Positions 16,450 through 26,013 of a DNA stretch of 64,000 nucleotides are shown piece after piece. Each line of letters opens with the position of its first letter. The stretch's first letter is position 1. A model generated the notes under the pieces. It saw nothing but the letters and a program-made list of their open reading frames with translations, was not told where the DNA came from and made no database searches. Source of the DNA: Sphingobacterium sp. BN32 (GTDB taxonomy: Bacteria > Bacteroidota > Bacteroidia > Sphingobacteriales > Sphingobacteriaceae); NCBI RefSeq assembly GCF_030503615.1, contig NZ_CP129963.1, forward strand, positions 2,728,001 through 2,792,000, written 5' to 3'. The position numbers were made by a program, and so were the translations under genes.

Positions 16450-17093
16450 GAGAATAGTATATAAAGGATCAATACCATTGGGAGTGCCAAGAATTTAAAT
16501 AGCACGATTAGCACAAGGCTAAGCAACAAGAAAAGATATTTAAACTTATTGGCGCTCCATGCTAAGGAGCTCAACTTCATAGAGAATAGCTTAATTTCCG
16601 AAACTAATAAGAAACTACATACTGCAACAATACCAAGGAGCAGAAAAACATTGTGCAATACCGGGTAGTCCTGTGCGATAAAAGGTAAAGAAATTATAAA
16701 AAATGTATTCATTGGTGTATTTACGCCAATAAAGTCCGTAGTCTGTCTTGTATCAATATTAAATTTAGCCAGTCGCAAGGCTGAGAATATCGTCATAACG
16801 TATCCCAAATAAGGAAGATATTGCGAGTCTGTACTTTCTTTCAGCATCATAAACATGATGGTTCCCGGTAGAAATCCAAAGCTAATCACATCGGCTAAGG
16901 AATCTAGCTCTTTTCCAATCAACGACTTCACATGCAATGCTCGCGCAGACATGCCATCAAAGAAATCGAATATCCCCGAAGCTAACACGCAGTAAAATGC
17001 CATCAAGTAATTGCCCTGTAGCGCCATGACAACACCAATACAACCACTAAACAAATTAAGAGAGGTAATACTATTTGGAATATATTTCTTCAT
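16395..17093 (-). CDS. pssA: CDP-diacylglycerol-serine O-phosphatidyltransferase
   Basis: 232 residues. The CDP-alcohol phosphotransferase motif DG-x2-AR-x8-G-x3-D-x3-D is seen as DFFDGMSARALHVKSLIGKE followed by LDSLAD (about 43-67). Six or so membrane helices follow. Makes phosphatidylserine, the precursor of phosphatidylethanolamine, in the inner membrane. The last 18 codons overlap the Hpt gene on the other strand. Separated from rho by a terminator. Confidence 0.93.
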   Translation of the reverse strand: MKKYIPNSITSLNLFSGCIGVVMALQGNYLMAFYCVLASGIFDFFDGMSARALHVKSLIGKELDSLADVISFGFLPGTIMFMMLKESTDSQYLPYLGYVMTIFSALRLAKFNIDTRQTTDFIGVNTPMNTFFIISLPFIAQDYPVLHNVFLLLGIVAVCSFLLVSEIKLFSMKLSSLAWSANKFKYLFLLLSLVLIVLFKFLALPMVLILYILFSYLHFASVPNEASANEVE

Positions 17094-17096
17094 AAA

Positions 17097-17130
17097 TAAA
17101 AAAAGCCATCTTTGAATAAAAGATGGCTTA
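17097..17130 (-). terminator. Terminator of rho
   Basis: Stem AAGCCATCT/AGATGGCTT (17103-17129), followed on the minus strand by TTTTTTTATTTATG. It lies between the rho stop codon and the pssA start. Confidence 0.8.
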
Positions 17131-17154
17131 AAAGTATCAATTTAAAATGGCTTT

Positions 17155-18648
17155 TTAGCCATTCATGCTAATTAAAAATTCTTGATTAGACTTCGTTCCA
17201 CGCATTTGAGTCAATAAGAATTCCATTGCTTCTTGAGAATTCATATCCGCTAAATGGTTTCGTAATACCCATAGGCGTTGTAGTTCTTCGCGATCTACCA
17301 ATAGATCGTCGCGACGAGTACTTGAAGCAGTAAGGTCGATTGCCGGGAAGATACGCTTGTTAGAAAGCTTACGATCCAATTGCAATTCCATGTTACCCGT
17401 ACCTTTAAATTCTTCAAAGATAACCTCATCCATTTTAGAACCAGTCTCTGTCAATGCTGTTGCAAGAATGGTCAATGAACCGCCATTCTCGATATTACGA
17501 GCAGCACCGAAGAAACGCTTAGGTTTATGTAATGCATTCGCATCCACACCACCCGAAAGGATTTTACCTGACGCAGGAGCAACGGTATTGTATGCACGCG
17601 CTAGACGTGTAATAGAGTCTAATAAGATAACAACATCATGACCACATTCAACCATACGTTTTGCTTTCTCTAATACGATGTTAGCAATCTTAACGTGGCG
17701 ATCTGCAGGCTCATCGAACGTCGAAGATACAACTTCCGCACGTACTGATCTTGCCATATCTGTAACCTCTTCCGGACGCTCATCGATCAATAAGATAATC
17801 AAATAAACCTCTGGGTGGTTCTTAGCGATAGCATTTGCAACCTCTTTCAACAAGTTTGTTTTACCTGTCTTAGGTTGAGCTACGATAAGTCCACGCTGGC
17901 CTTTACCAATTGGGGTAAACAAATCCATGATACGAGTTGAGTAATTACCTGGACCTAAGTCAAGGTTTAATTTCTCATCCGGGAACAATGGTGTTAAATA
18001 ATCAAATGGAACGCGGTCTCTTACTTCTGCAGGATCTTGACCATTGATCGCTTCTACACGAACCAATGGAAAGTATTTCTCGCCTTCTTTCGGAGGGCGA
18101 ATACATCCGCGCACATTATCACCAGTCTTTAAACCAAATAATTTGATTTGCGACTGGGAAACATAAATATCATCTGGGGATGTTAAATAGTTATAATCGG
18201 ATGATCTTAAGAAACCATAACCATCTGCCATGATTTCCAATACACCTTCATTAACAATAACATTATCAAAATCAGAGGAAGAAGATTTTGCTGGCGCGGG
18301 TTCTGCCGGAGCAGCTGGTTTCGGAGCCTCAGCAACTTCTACTTCTGTATCAACTGCTTGCTCTGCACGCGTTGTTTCTTCTGTGGAACTTGGCTTTCTT
18401 GTCACAGCGATTGGCTCTACCGATTTCACTGTACGAACGCGCTTGCGAGGACGATCGCCTGAAGCATGGTCTGCTGAATCAGAATCTGCTGCGGGAGCAG
18501 CACTATCTTGTTGCGCCTCATCGGCAATAACAGTAATACGATCGATTAGCTCTTGCTTTCTTAGTTTTTCAGCATCCACAATGCCTAAAACCTTAGCAAT
18601 CTCGCGTAATTCAGACACGAGCTTCGTATTCAATTCATTAATATCCAT
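17155..18648 (-). CDS. rho: Transcription termination factor Rho
   Basis: 497 residues. A Rho_N helical domain is at about 1-40. An Ala/Pro/Glu-rich insertion absent from E. coli Rho spans about 48-128. The cold-shock-like RNA-binding domain is at about 130-200 ([14 protein letters not shown]). The RecA-like ATPase has Walker [11 protein letters not shown], Walker [14 protein letters not shown] and the Q-loop/R-loop region [20 protein letters not shown]. It is a hexameric helicase that terminates RNA synthesis. Basic and disordered insertions are common in Rho of Bacteroidota. Monocistronic. Confidence 0.96.
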   Translation of the reverse strand: MDINELNTKLVSELREIAKVLGIVDAEKLRKQELIDRITVIADEAQQDSAAPAADSDSADHASGDRPRKRVRTVKSVEPIAVTRKPSSTEETTRAEQAVDTEVEVAEAPKPAAPAEPAPAKSSSSDFDNVIVNEGVLEIMADGYGFLRSSDYNYLTSPDDIYVSQSQIKLFGLKTGDNVRGCIRPPKEGEKYFPLVRVEAINGQDPAEVRDRVPFDYLTPLFPDEKLNLDLGPGNYSTRIMDLFTPIGKGQRGLIVAQPKTGKTNLLKEVANAIAKNHPEVYLIILLIDERPEEVTDMARSVRAEVVSSTFDEPADRHVKIANIVLEKAKRMVECGHDVVILLDSITRLARAYNTVAPASGKILSGGVDANALHKPKRFFGAARNIENGGSLTILATALTETGSKMDEVIFEEFKGTGNMELQLDRKLSNKRIFPAIDLTASSTRRDDLLVDREELQRLWVLRNHLADMNSQEAMEFLLTQMRGTKSNQEFLISMNG

Positions 18649-18966
18649 TAATTTATTTTATGATTTATTTAAGGATTTTACTTTTTGATATTTTTCTTTC
18701 AGTTCCACATCTGTGTGATGTCCTCAAGGCTCAGGCAAATCCATCTAGATTTTTCGATATCCTTCTGAAAGATAATTTTAAGAACTGCACAAAGAAAAAA
18801 AGAAGTAATGTAAATTCAAAAGAAAAATAGTAATTTTTTTTCACTTATTCTTCTCGCATTAACAAATATGCCTAATAAATTGTTTTAGCAAAGCATTTTA
18901 ACTTTAAATAAATCAAAAAAAGTTCTTTATTTGTAAGATTATTATGGCAAAATAGATCTAAACTAT
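18649..18966. other. 318-base divergent intergenic region, no gene
   Basis: The region is shared by the upstream ends of rho (minus) and the sugar transporter (plus). It is strongly AT-rich. No tRNA, hairpin terminator or clear TAnnTTTG promoter could be fixed; no open frame is credible. Confidence 0.4.
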
Positions 18967-20694
18967 ATGAGCAATCACCCAACAAACACAGAAACTAAAA
19001 CAAACTACCCCGCCCTCTATACCCTTATTGTGGTATTCTTTTTTTGGGGATTTATCGCTGCGGGAAATAGCGTATTCATCCCGTTTTGTAAAAACTACTT
19101 TCACCTAGATCAATTTCAATCACAGTTGATTGACTTTGCCTTTTACTCTGCCTACTACATTGGCGCACTCCTGCTGTTCATCTTCGGAACCATTTCTGGG
19201 AAAGATCTAGTCGGTAAATGGGGATACAAGAAAAGTATTGTCTATGGCCTGCTCTTTTCCGCATTAGGTGCTGCATCTATGATCGTAGCGGTCGAGGTTA
19301 ACCTCTATGTAGGAATGCTTATCGGCCTATTTATTGTGGCGCTAGGTTTCTCCCTGCAACAGACCGCAGCAAACCCCTTCGCTGTAATCCTTGGCGATCC
19401 TAAAACAGGAGCCTCACGTGTTAACCTTGGAGGAGCAGTAAACTCCTTAGGAACAACAATCGGCCCTTTAATTATCGGTTATGCCCTGTTTGGCACATTT
19501 GAGACAGTATCCGATTCAGAAATTGCCAACCTGCCGCTCAACAAGGTGGTTTACTTATATATAGGTGTAGGGCTCTTGTTCATCCTTGCTGCCGCCTTAT
19601 TCAACTTCTCAAAGAAAGTACCTGCCGGTTTTAACTTAGAACAGATGGAATCTGCGAACAAAGCTCGCACGACACTCATTATTATCACTGTTCTCTTATT
19701 ATGCGCATTTGTTCCCGTATTTACGAGCTACAAATCCGACGCTGCATTAGAGGTCGCGGCCTTGCAAGAGCAAATTAAAGCGAGCAATGATGCCGGTTTA
19801 ATTGCGAAGGCGAAAGAGCTTACGCATGGTCTTGAAATCAGCCGTATGTTCTGGTTATTAGGTGCTTTAGTTGTTGTCGTTGGAGGACTTTTGTTCGCCT
19901 ATAGAAGAGCACAGAAAAACCCGATTGGCTGGGGAGCAATGAAATATCCGCAGTTGGTATTGGGTATGCTTGCCTTATTTGTATATGTAGGAATCGAAGT
20001 TGCTATCGGAAGTAACCTGGGGGAATTATTGACTTTGGACGAGTTCGGTAATCTTCAATCCTCGCAAATTACCCCTTACGTGTCTATGTATTGGGGAGGT
20101 ATGATGATTGGTCGCTGGGCAGGAGCAATTGCTGCATTCAACTTTACCAGCTCCAAAAAGCAATTATTAACGATCGTTATACCAATTATAGCATTTTCAA
20201 TTATAATTGGCGTCAATACACTTGCGGGCTTTGATATGTCCGTATTATATTACTACATCATTTGCGTAGCGGTTCAGATCATCGCGTTCTTCATCTCAAA
20301 AGATAAGCCCGTACGTACCTTAGTTATCTTCGGGACGTTTGGTTTAGTTGCTATGATCGTTGGTTTAATGACCTCAGGTACGGTCGCAATCTACTCTTTC
20401 TTAGCTGGAGGCTTAGCTTGTTCGATTATGTGGGGTTCTATTTTCAGTTTATCAATTGTCGGATTAGGAAAATATACCGAGCAAGGGTCTGCCTTCTTAG
20501 TGATGATGATTTTAGGTGGCGGTATCATCCCTCCGATCCAAGGAAAACTATCTGATATTATTGGTATTCATAACTCTTACATTGTGCCGGTTATCGGATT
20601 TATATACATTATATTATTTGCCATCTTAGTGAGAGGATTTTTAACAAAACAAGGAATCAATATTGATGATGTGGAGTCTGAAGGCGCACACTAA
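18967..20694 (+). CDS. FHS-family sugar MFS transporter
   Basis: 575 residues with about 12 membrane helices; resembles glucose/galactose or fucose permeases (GluP/FucP). The first helix [20 protein letters not shown] and the loop [20 protein letters not shown] with nearby [13 protein letters not shown] are family signatures. A soluble insertion at about 255-290 between helices 6 and 7 makes it longer than FucP. Sugar:proton symport across the inner membrane is the family role. A BadF-type kinase gene 242 bases downstream suggests amino-sugar uptake and phosphorylation, although a terminator lies between them. Confidence 0.88.
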   Translation: MSNHPTNTETKTNYPALYTLIVVFFFWGFIAAGNSVFIPFCKNYFHLDQFQSQLIDFAFYSAYYIGALLLFIFGTISGKDLVGKWGYKKSIVYGLLFSALGAASMIVAVEVNLYVGMLIGLFIVALGFSLQQTAANPFAVILGDPKTGASRVNLGGAVNSLGTTIGPLIIGYALFGTFETVSDSEIANLPLNKVVYLYIGVGLLFILAAALFNFSKKVPAGFNLEQMESANKARTTLIIITVLLLCAFVPVFTSYKSDAALEVAALQEQIKASNDAGLIAKAKELTHGLEISRMFWLLGALVVVVGGLLFAYRRAQKNPIGWGAMKYPQLVLGMLALFVYVGIEVAIGSNLGELLTLDEFGNLQSSQITPYVSMYWGGMMIGRWAGAIAAFNFTSSKKQLLTIVIPIIAFSIIIGVNTLAGFDMSVLYYYIICVAVQIIAFFISKDKPVRTLVIFGTFGLVAMIVGLMTSGTVAIYSFLAGGLACSIMWGSIFSLSIVGLGKYTEQGSAFLVMMILGGGIIPPIQGKLSDIIGIHNSYIVPVIGFIYIILFAILVRGFLTKQGINIDDVESEGAH

Positions 20695-20747
20695 CAGCAA
20701 CTAATTGTATAAAATACACTAAGTATTTTAAATTTATTACAAAGTAT

Positions 20748-20782
20748 AAAACCCTCACAATCAAAATATTGTGAGGGTTTTT
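20748..20782 (+). terminator. Terminator of the sugar transporter gene
   Basis: Stem AAAACCCTCACAA and its complement across an 8-base loop, followed by a T-run. It lies 54 bases after the stop codon. Confidence 0.88.
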
Positions 20783-20936
20783 CTTTAAAACTGAGTTTCG
20801 TTTACGGGAAATTGCTTGATTATATCAAATAAAAATTCTTATTTTTAGTGATAAATCCATTATTTTCGGATTTTAAACAGTCAAAATACCATTGTAAAAC
20901 AAACAAACAAGTTACTTTAAATTAAATTAAAAAATA

Positions 20937-21800
20937 ATGATCATAATTGCAGATGGAGGATCTACAAAGACAAACTGGTGTTTGTTAGATGATTCAAATA
21001 AAAAAATCTATTTCAACACCGAAGGTTACAACCCATACTTTGTAGATAGTGATTACATTGTTGCATCCCTTAAGAAAGGATTACCTCATGATATTCCTTT
21101 TGAAAAAATCGCTGAGGTAAATTATTACGGGGCAGGGGTTCACAACGAAGAGAAAGCGAAGATTGTAGAGGAAGCTATACAAGCGGTGTTCCCAAATGCA
21201 AAAGTCGAAGTTGGTCATGACTTATTAGCTGCTGCTCGCGCCTTATTAGGCAATGAAGCAGGATTCGCAGCTATCCTCGGAACAGGTACAAATACCTGTA
21301 TCTATGACGGAAAAGATATCACACATAACATTGACTCAGCTGCTTATATCTTAGGTGATGAAGGCAGTGGTAGCTATATCGGTAAAAAACTTTTAACAGA
21401 CTTCATCCGCGGATTAATGCCAAAAGATGTAGCTGATGTTTTCTACGAAACATACAAACTTACTCCCGATGAAATCATGGATAATGTGTACACAAAACCT
21501 TTAGCAAACCGCTTCTGCGCAAGCTTTAGTAAATTTGTTTACGACAATAACGTGAATATCCAATATACTCGCAAGATTGTTGATGATGCTTTCGAAGCAT
21601 TCTTTAACAACCTCGTGAGCAAGTACCCTGATTACCAATCTTTCACCTTCAACTGTATCGGTTCTGTGGGATATAACTTCAGAAATGTATTGGAAGAGAA
21701 AGCTAATCAATATGGTATGAAAGTAGGTAAAATCCTTCGCTCCCCTATTGATGATTTAGTACAATTCCATATCAATAGATCGAAGACTACGGCAAACTAG
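20937..21800 (+). CDS. BadF/BadG-family N-acetylglucosamine kinase-like protein (paralogue 1)
   Basis: 287 residues of the ASKHA fold. The phosphate-1 motif ADGGSTKTNW is at 4-13, then GTGTNTC with the adenosine-contacting DEGSGSYIGKKL. The family includes GlcNAc kinases and the BadF-type activator ATPases. The size and lack of cysteine ligands for a 4Fe-4S cluster favour a sugar kinase. Paralogous to the protein encoded at 26579-27442, of the same length. Position downstream of the FHS transporter supports a sugar-kinase role. A type 2 heptad array begins 6 bases after the stop. Confidence 0.82.
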   Translation: MIIIADGGSTKTNWCLLDDSNKKIYFNTEGYNPYFVDSDYIVASLKKGLPHDIPFEKIAEVNYYGAGVHNEEKAKIVEEAIQAVFPNAKVEVGHDLLAAARALLGNEAGFAAILGTGTNTCIYDGKDITHNIDSAAYILGDEGSGSYIGKKLLTDFIRGLMPKDVADVFYETYKLTPDEIMDNVYTKPLANRFCASFSKFVYDNNVNIQYTRKIVDDAFEAFFNNLVSKYPDYQSFTFNCIGSVGYNFRNVLEEKANQYGMKVGKILRSPIDDLVQFHINRSKTTAN

Positions 21801-21806
21801 TTCTGT

Positions 21807-21841
21807 AGTATTTAGTAGTGAGTATTTAGTATTTAGACCTA
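21807..21841 (+). repeat. Five-heptad TAG array, type 2
   Basis: Five units (TAGTATT first, one decayed GAGTATT, TAGACCT last) followed by ATAGCG, just after the kinase stop codon. It is followed 20 bases later by a long terminator stem but no GGCGCC hairpin. Confidence 0.9.
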
Positions 21842-21860
21842 TAGCGTCTAAATAATCTGA

Positions 21861-21910
21861 ATATAAAAGAGAGGGTCTGTATCAAAATACAGACCCTCTC
21901 TTTTATATTC
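21861..21910. terminator. Bidirectional terminator with a perfect 23-bp stem
   Basis: Arms 21861-21883 and 21888-21910 are exact complements with loop CAAA. Central GAGAGGGTCTG is flanked by A/T-rich ends, so it can stop both the kinase transcript and the convergent hydrolase transcript. Confidence 0.9.
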
Positions 21911-21947
21911 TGGTGTTTATTATCTCTTATAAACTTCTGAAGTAACT

Positions 21948-22631
21948 CTAGAAGTTAATAGTTTCTCCAATCTTTGGTAATTGAAGATCTAAGCCAGCCG
22001 ACTCAAAGATCGCTTTTGTAGCCTCTTTATCGATGGTTATCGGCGGAAAAGAATCGTAATGTATACCGACAATATGCTTACATTTAATAAAATCTGCAGC
22101 AATGACAGCATCCTCCGCATCCATCGTATAATGGCCACCGATAGGCAACAAAGCTAAATCAATATTAAAACGCTCGAGCAACTTCATCTCCATTGTTAAT
22201 GCTGTATCACCGGCAAAGTATATAGTCTTTCCTTCAACAAAAAACACGTAGCCCACAGGGAATCCTCCATACTGCCCGTCTGGGGTACTATTCGTATGAA
22301 CCGCATACACCATTTTAGCTTTTCCAAACGGAAGGTTCAGTGTACCGCCGATATTGAACTCAATTACTTTATCATCCGCAACGCCTTGCTTTCTCACCCA
22401 AGCTGCTGTTTCAACGATAGCACATACCGTCGCATCGCTTTGCTTTTGTATGGTCACCATATCTGCAACATGATCTTGATGTCCGTGCGAAAGAAATATA
22501 TAGTCCGCTTTGATGTCCGCAACATTAACAGACGATGCTAAGGGGTTATATTTTATAAAAGGATCTACTAAGACCTTAGTGCCGTTGAAATCAAACTCAA
22601 CGCAGGATTGTCCATAATAGGTAAGTTTCAT
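21948..22631 (-). CDS. UPF0173-family metallo-beta-lactamase-fold hydrolase
   Basis: 227 residues from the ATG at 22631. The zinc motif SHGHQDH (His49, His51, Asp53, His54) and the downstream PIGGHYTM and GIHYDSF histidines define the fold. Members are predicted metal-dependent hydrolases of unknown substrate, located in the cytosol. The start at 22631 is preferred because AAGAGAGAAG precedes it and it lies just after the ybaB stop. An upstream in-frame start at 22655 would overlap ybaB by 14 bases. Forms an operon with ybaB. Confidence 0.88.
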   Translation of the reverse strand: MKLTYYGQSCVEFDFNGTKVLVDPFIKYNPLASSVNVADIKADYIFLSHGHQDHVADMVTIQKQSDATVCAIVETAAWVRKQGVADDKVIEFNIGGTLNLPFGKAKMVYAVHTNSTPDGQYGGFPVGYVFFVEGKTIYFAGDTALTMEMKLLERFNIDLALLPIGGHYTMDAEDAVIAADFIKCKHIVGIHYDSFPPITIDKEATKAIFESAGLDLQLPKIGETINF

Positions 22632-22641
22632 CTTCTCTCTT

Positions 22642-22959
22642 TTATTTATTTCCAAATAGGTTTCCTAATCCGCCTAAGCCACTCAGCATGTCTTGAGATG
22701 CAGCAGCCATCTCTGCCTGACTGATGCTCTCTGCTTGTGTTATCGCCTTATTAAGAGCAACAATTAACAGCTCCTCCAACTCTTCCTTCTCGGCTTCTTT
22801 CAGGAATTCCGGGTCGATATGGATCTCCTTGATTTCCTTGTTGGCTGACGCTACGACGCGAATCTTACCGCCCTCTGCTTCTCCGGATACCGATACATGG
22901 TCCAATCTATCTTTAATCTCCTGTGCCTTCTGTTGTGCTTGAAATAATTTATCGAACAT
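22642..22959 (-). CDS. ybaB: YbaB/EbfC nucleoid-associated protein
   Basis: 105 residues, the typical size. The heptad-rich N-terminal helix (FDKLFQAQQKAQEIKDRLDH) and central DNA-contact strand region EGGKIRVVASANKEI match the family. Dimeric DNA-binding protein, often beside recombination or dnaX genes; here it sits upstream of the UPF0173 hydrolase instead. The Gly-rich tail MLSGLGGLGNLFGNK is usual in Bacteroidota. Confidence 0.9.
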   Translation of the reverse strand: MFDKLFQAQQKAQEIKDRLDHVSVSGEAEGGKIRVVASANKEIKEIHIDPEFLKEAEKEELEELLIVALNKAITQAESISQAEMAAASQDMLSGLGGLGNLFGNK

Positions 22960-23072
22960 CTCCTTAAATATTGTTTATAAGCCCAATAATACAAAATATT
23001 AGCCAATTCTCCGTCAGCAATTAGGTTCTTTTCCTAAGCTTAAGTACCTTTGTGAATTAACATAGCGTACCG

Positions 23073-23564
23073 ATGAACGAATTAACATACTATTCCGAGA
23101 TTGCGGAAGATTTACAGAAAAACAATCCTACAGCATACGAAGAACTGGACGAAGAAATACAGATCATCATCCATAAGCTTAAGTTCATCCCCCAAGAAAG
23201 CCGACCGATCGTTCAAGTAATCAGCAATGACCAAGCTATACAGCAAGACTATCTACAAGAACTGCTTAAAGTTGCGGGAGCACAGCCCACAGCATCAGCA
23301 GTCCCATTAGAAGAGGTTCAAATCCTAATCTTCATCGACGAAACAACGAACTACCTCAGCAAGCTCCCCGTGGAACTTCAAACATTATACGCGGAAAGCA
23401 AAGCCGTAAAAAACAATCAAATCTACATTATCCAAAAACCAGCATTCGCCAAGGATAAAGCTGCATATATCCAGGATATCGAAGTATTAGCAGAAATCGT
23501 CCAATCGAAGTACTTTGTTTTTGGACACGAAGGCGAAGATTGGATTAAGTTTGATGTAAGTTAG
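23073..23564 (+). CDS. Conserved-looking hypothetical protein, 163 residues
   Basis: Not recognised. Soluble, acidic, with alternating helices and strands (QILIFIDETTNYLSKLPVEL, NQIYIIQKPAF, IVQSKYFVFGHEGEDWIKFD). No signal peptide, membrane helix or catalytic motif is visible. The alternation faintly resembles half of a cobalamin-type periplasmic binding fold, but nothing secretes it. TACCTTTG at 23045-23052 looks like a -7 element. The stop codon TAG falls in the first unit of a heptad array, so the repeat adjoins the coding end without a gap. Confidence 0.75.
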   Translation: MNELTYYSEIAEDLQKNNPTAYEELDEEIQIIIHKLKFIPQESRPIVQVISNDQAIQQDYLQELLKVAGAQPTASAVPLEEVQILIFIDETTNYLSKLPVELQTLYAESKAVKNNQIYIIQKPAFAKDKAAYIQDIEVLAEIVQSKYFVFGHEGEDWIKFDVS

Positions 23565-23595
23565 ATATTAGACATTAGATTTTAGACATAAGAAA
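23561..23595 (+). repeat. Five-heptad TAG array, type 1, supplying a stop codon
   Basis: Five units (TTAGATA first, TAAGAAA last). The TAG of unit 1 (23562-23564) is the stop of the preceding gene. TACAA and a GGCGCC hairpin follow. Confidence 0.92.
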
Positions 23596-23600
23596 TACAA

Positions 23601-23623
23601 GGCGCCGAGTAGGCGCCTTTTTT
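23601..23623 (+). terminator. GGCGCC hairpin terminator (locus C, left)
   Basis: GGCGCC (23601-23606) pairs with GGCGCC (23612-23617) over loop GAGTA, then six T. Confidence 0.88.
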
Positions 23624-23693
23624 ATGATGTTTTTTGTCGTTGGTTGGCGGGAGTGGTTGTTTAGTGGGGATGGTTGTTGAATGGGATTGTCTT

Positions 23694-23905
23694 GAACCAG
23701 GAAAGGAAGGATTTTAGGACATACAGGATAACGTAATGTGAGATATGAAGGGATGGATTGTATTTTTTATAGGAGACGATTCACTAAACGTCTCCTGAAA
23801 CGCATGATATCAATATCGTAAATGTACGATGTCCATACCAATATCCCCTTTCAGATGACGCTATATCAGATCCTGAATATCCTTGCATCCTTCCTTTCCT
23901 GGTTC
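23694..23905 (-). repeat. Palindromic miniature element, copy C
   Basis: 212 bp with perfect inverted ends GAACCAGGAAAGGAAGGAT (23694-23712 and 23887-23905). The hairpin GGAGACG...CGTCTCC lies at 23772-23795, in the same orientation as copy B. The sequence between core and ends differs from the other copies. Confidence 0.82.
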
Positions 23906-23936
23906 AAAACAATCATCCAAAAATGTAAAAACAACA

Positions 23937-23962
23937 ATAAAAAAAGGCGCCGAGTATGCGCC
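23937..23962 (-). terminator. GGCGCC-type hairpin terminator (locus C, right)
   Basis: GGCGCC (23946-23951) faces TGCGCC (23957-23962) over GAGTA, with one pair lost by a G-to-T change. The minus-strand T-run follows. It serves the acidic-protein gene. Confidence 0.7.
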
Positions 23963-23967
23963 CTATA

Positions 23968-24002
23968 TTTCTTATGTCTAATGTCTAAAATCTAATTTCT
24001 AA
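23968..24002 (-). repeat. Five-heptad TAG array, type 1, supplying a stop codon
   Basis: On the minus strand five units run from TTAGAAA to TAAGAAA. The TAG of the first unit (23999-24001) is the stop codon of the acidic protein gene. Confidence 0.92.
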
Positions 24003-25144
24003 CTAAGATATTTCTTTCTCAACACCACATAAAGCTTATCTACAGTTTGTGGTTTTGATGCCCAATTATTCTTTAGCGCATAGTTTGATTGCAAGAATGC
24101 GTCGGCTTCAGCGAAGTTATCAAAGCGGTTTAACAGTTCGATTGCTTCACTATATGCCAGGCTATAGCCATTAAATAAATCTTTGATGAACAACAGCTTA
24201 TCATTTAGGCTAACTCCAGTTTTTAAATCAACGATGGTATCAGAGGATTTACTTGCCGAAGTTTGAAACTGATTAACATTCGTTAAACCAGCTTGCTTTT
24301 GCTGTTGAATCAGCTCATTTAAAGTCATACGACGGCTAGGCGTTTGTTCCGCCTGCTTTGCTAAATCATTCAGACTCGCTTCTTTTGGTTCTACCGGTAT
24401 CTCAACATGCTTCTCCTCGATCACCACCTCGTTCACGACAGGTTCGGAAACAAATTCTTCCTTTTTCTCTTCTGCAACTGGCGCTTCTGTCTTAAAAGTA
24501 TTTGTAGGTTTTTCTACCGAAGTATAGTTTGAAGATGCTGTATGTGTATAAGAAGGATTCGCTGGTTGCTCAGGCGATTTTTCTGCAGGCTTGTCTTCTA
24601 CAGCTTTTTCTTCCTCCTGCTCTTCCTCGACGGTATCTTCGAGATGCTCGACAACTGCCGCTTCCTCTTGATCGGTTTCATTGTCCGTCACACTATCATC
24701 GATACGGCCGAAACCCTCAAACTTAATACCCTCAGGCTTCTGTTCCGCAATTTCTTGCTCTGCTTCTACTTCTTCCGGATCTTCCGCTACAACTTCCGTC
24801 TCCTCAATTATATCCGCAGATTTCACTTCCTGAATTTCTTCAATTACTGGCTGGCTATCTGCCTCCTGCTCGTCGAAGGTCGGAGCGGGCGTGAATGTAT
24901 TTTCTTCCGCTTCAACAGTATGCTGTTTAAGCTCCGGCTGAGGAATTGCAGCAACTGCCGCTGGTACAGATAGCTGATGAAGTGCATCCAGATTAGCCGA
25001 CAAAAACTTCGCCTGTGCTGCCAATAGCTGTAATTGAATTGAATCCTGTGTTAATGTTGCTTTGTCTAAGCTTGCATACTGTTCGTTAATTTCTACGAGT
25101 AGATCACCAATTTTGTTGTAAATATCTTGTTGTGAATAGGCCAT
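23999..25144 (-). CDS. Acidic low-complexity protein with conserved ends
   Basis: 381 residues, function unknown. An N-terminal helical segment (about 1-65) and a C-terminal helical domain (about 305-381, LNDKLLFIKDLFNGYSLAYS onward) bracket a long Glu/Val/Pro-rich region (about 70-260) that must be largely disordered. No signal peptide or membrane segment. The arrangement is a recurrent hypothetical protein of Sphingobacteriaceae as far as I recall; no role is known to me. The open frames on the opposite strand here are products of the biased composition. Confidence 0.8.
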   Translation of the reverse strand: MAYSQQDIYNKIGDLLVEINEQYASLDKATLTQDSIQLQLLAAQAKFLSANLDALHQLSVPAAVAAIPQPELKQHTVEAEENTFTPAPTFDEQEADSQPVIEEIQEVKSADIIEETEVVAEDPEEVEAEQEIAEQKPEGIKFEGFGRIDDSVTDNETDQEEAAVVEHLEDTVEEEQEEEKAVEDKPAEKSPEQPANPSYTHTASSNYTSVEKPTNTFKTEAPVAEEKKEEFVSEPVVNEVVIEEKHVEIPVEPKEASLNDLAKQAEQTPSRRMTLNELIQQQKQAGLTNVNQFQTSASKSSDTIVDLKTGVSLNDKLLFIKDLFNGYSLAYSEAIELLNRFDNFAEADAFLQSNYALKNNWASKPQTVDKLYVVLRKKYLS

Positions 25145-25358
25145 ATCGTTCTATATCTTTGTTCTGTAAAATGGAAGTCTTTCTTAAGTAAGTGTATTAA
25201 AATTAAAACCACTGATACTTACAGGTTTCAGCGATTAATTGATAATCCTTAAACCAAAAATAAGATTAAATTTCGATATTCGCATCCAATGGGGCTTAAG
25301 AATTTGTCTACAACTATAAACTATTTTAAAGCCTTTTTAGTATTAAATCCATTCAAAA

Positions 25359-25958
25359 ATGATGTTGTTTTCAGAACATAATTTCCATGAAAGACAGGAA
25401 CGTGTAGGTAGCATAGAGGTAATCTGTGGTTCCATGTTTTCCGGGAAGACGGAGGAATTGATCCGGAGGCTGAAAAGAGCAAAATTCGCCAAATTACCGG
25501 TCGAAATCTTTAAGCCGGAAATCGATGTACGTTATGGTGAAAAGGAAGTTGTATCGCACGATAGCAATGCTATCCCTTCAACACCCGTCTCGCATTCATC
25601 CGCTATATTATTGTTGAGCTCAGATACCAAAGTCGTCGGAATCGATGAGGCACAGTTCTTTGATGAGGAATTGCCGGACGTATGCAATACCCTCGCAAAT
25701 CGAGGCATACGAGTTATTGTTGCCGGTTTGGATATGGACTATAAGGGACGACCTTTCGGACCTATACCTAACCTGATGGCCATGGCGGAGCATGTCAGTA
25801 AAGTTCATGCGGTATGTGTTCAATGCGGGTCGCCAGCAACCTATTCCTATCGATTTGCTGCTAATGAATCACGCGTTCTGCTCGGCGAAAAAGAAAGCTA
25901 CGAACCGCGCTGTCGTGCCTGCTACTTCCGAGCGGACAAAAACCAAGATCAACAATAA
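25359..25958 (+). CDS. tdk: Thymidine kinase
   Basis: 199 residues, type II (cytosolic TK1-like). The Walker A motif GSMFSGKTE is at 24-32, DEAQFFDE holds the catalytic Glu region, and the lasso segment [20 protein letters not shown] follows. The zinc site uses CVQCG and CRAC. Phosphorylates thymidine in the salvage pathway. Monocistronic; ends at a strong bidirectional terminator. Confidence 0.96.
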   Translation: MMLFSEHNFHERQERVGSIEVICGSMFSGKTEELIRRLKRAKFAKLPVEIFKPEIDVRYGEKEVVSHDSNAIPSTPVSHSSAILLLSSDTKVVGIDEAQFFDEELPDVCNTLANRGIRVIVAGLDMDYKGRPFGPIPNLMAMAEHVSKVHAVCVQCGSPATYSYRFAANESRVLLGEKESYEPRCRACYFRADKNQDQQ

Positions 25959-26013
25959 ATACAGTAGCCTAGACACTGTTCAGTATAAGCGATTTAAAGA
26001 TATCCAATAACAC

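Noticed and set aside
20937..21800. 2-hydroxyacyl-CoA dehydratase activator (BadF proper)
   Set aside because: The iron-sulfur cysteine ligands and the partner dehydratase genes are missing; a sugar kinase is the simpler reading.
24542..24973. 143-codon frame antisense to the acidic protein
   Set aside because: Phe/Leu/Arg-rich translation is the mirror of Glu/Lys/Pro codons on the other strand; no start signal or family.
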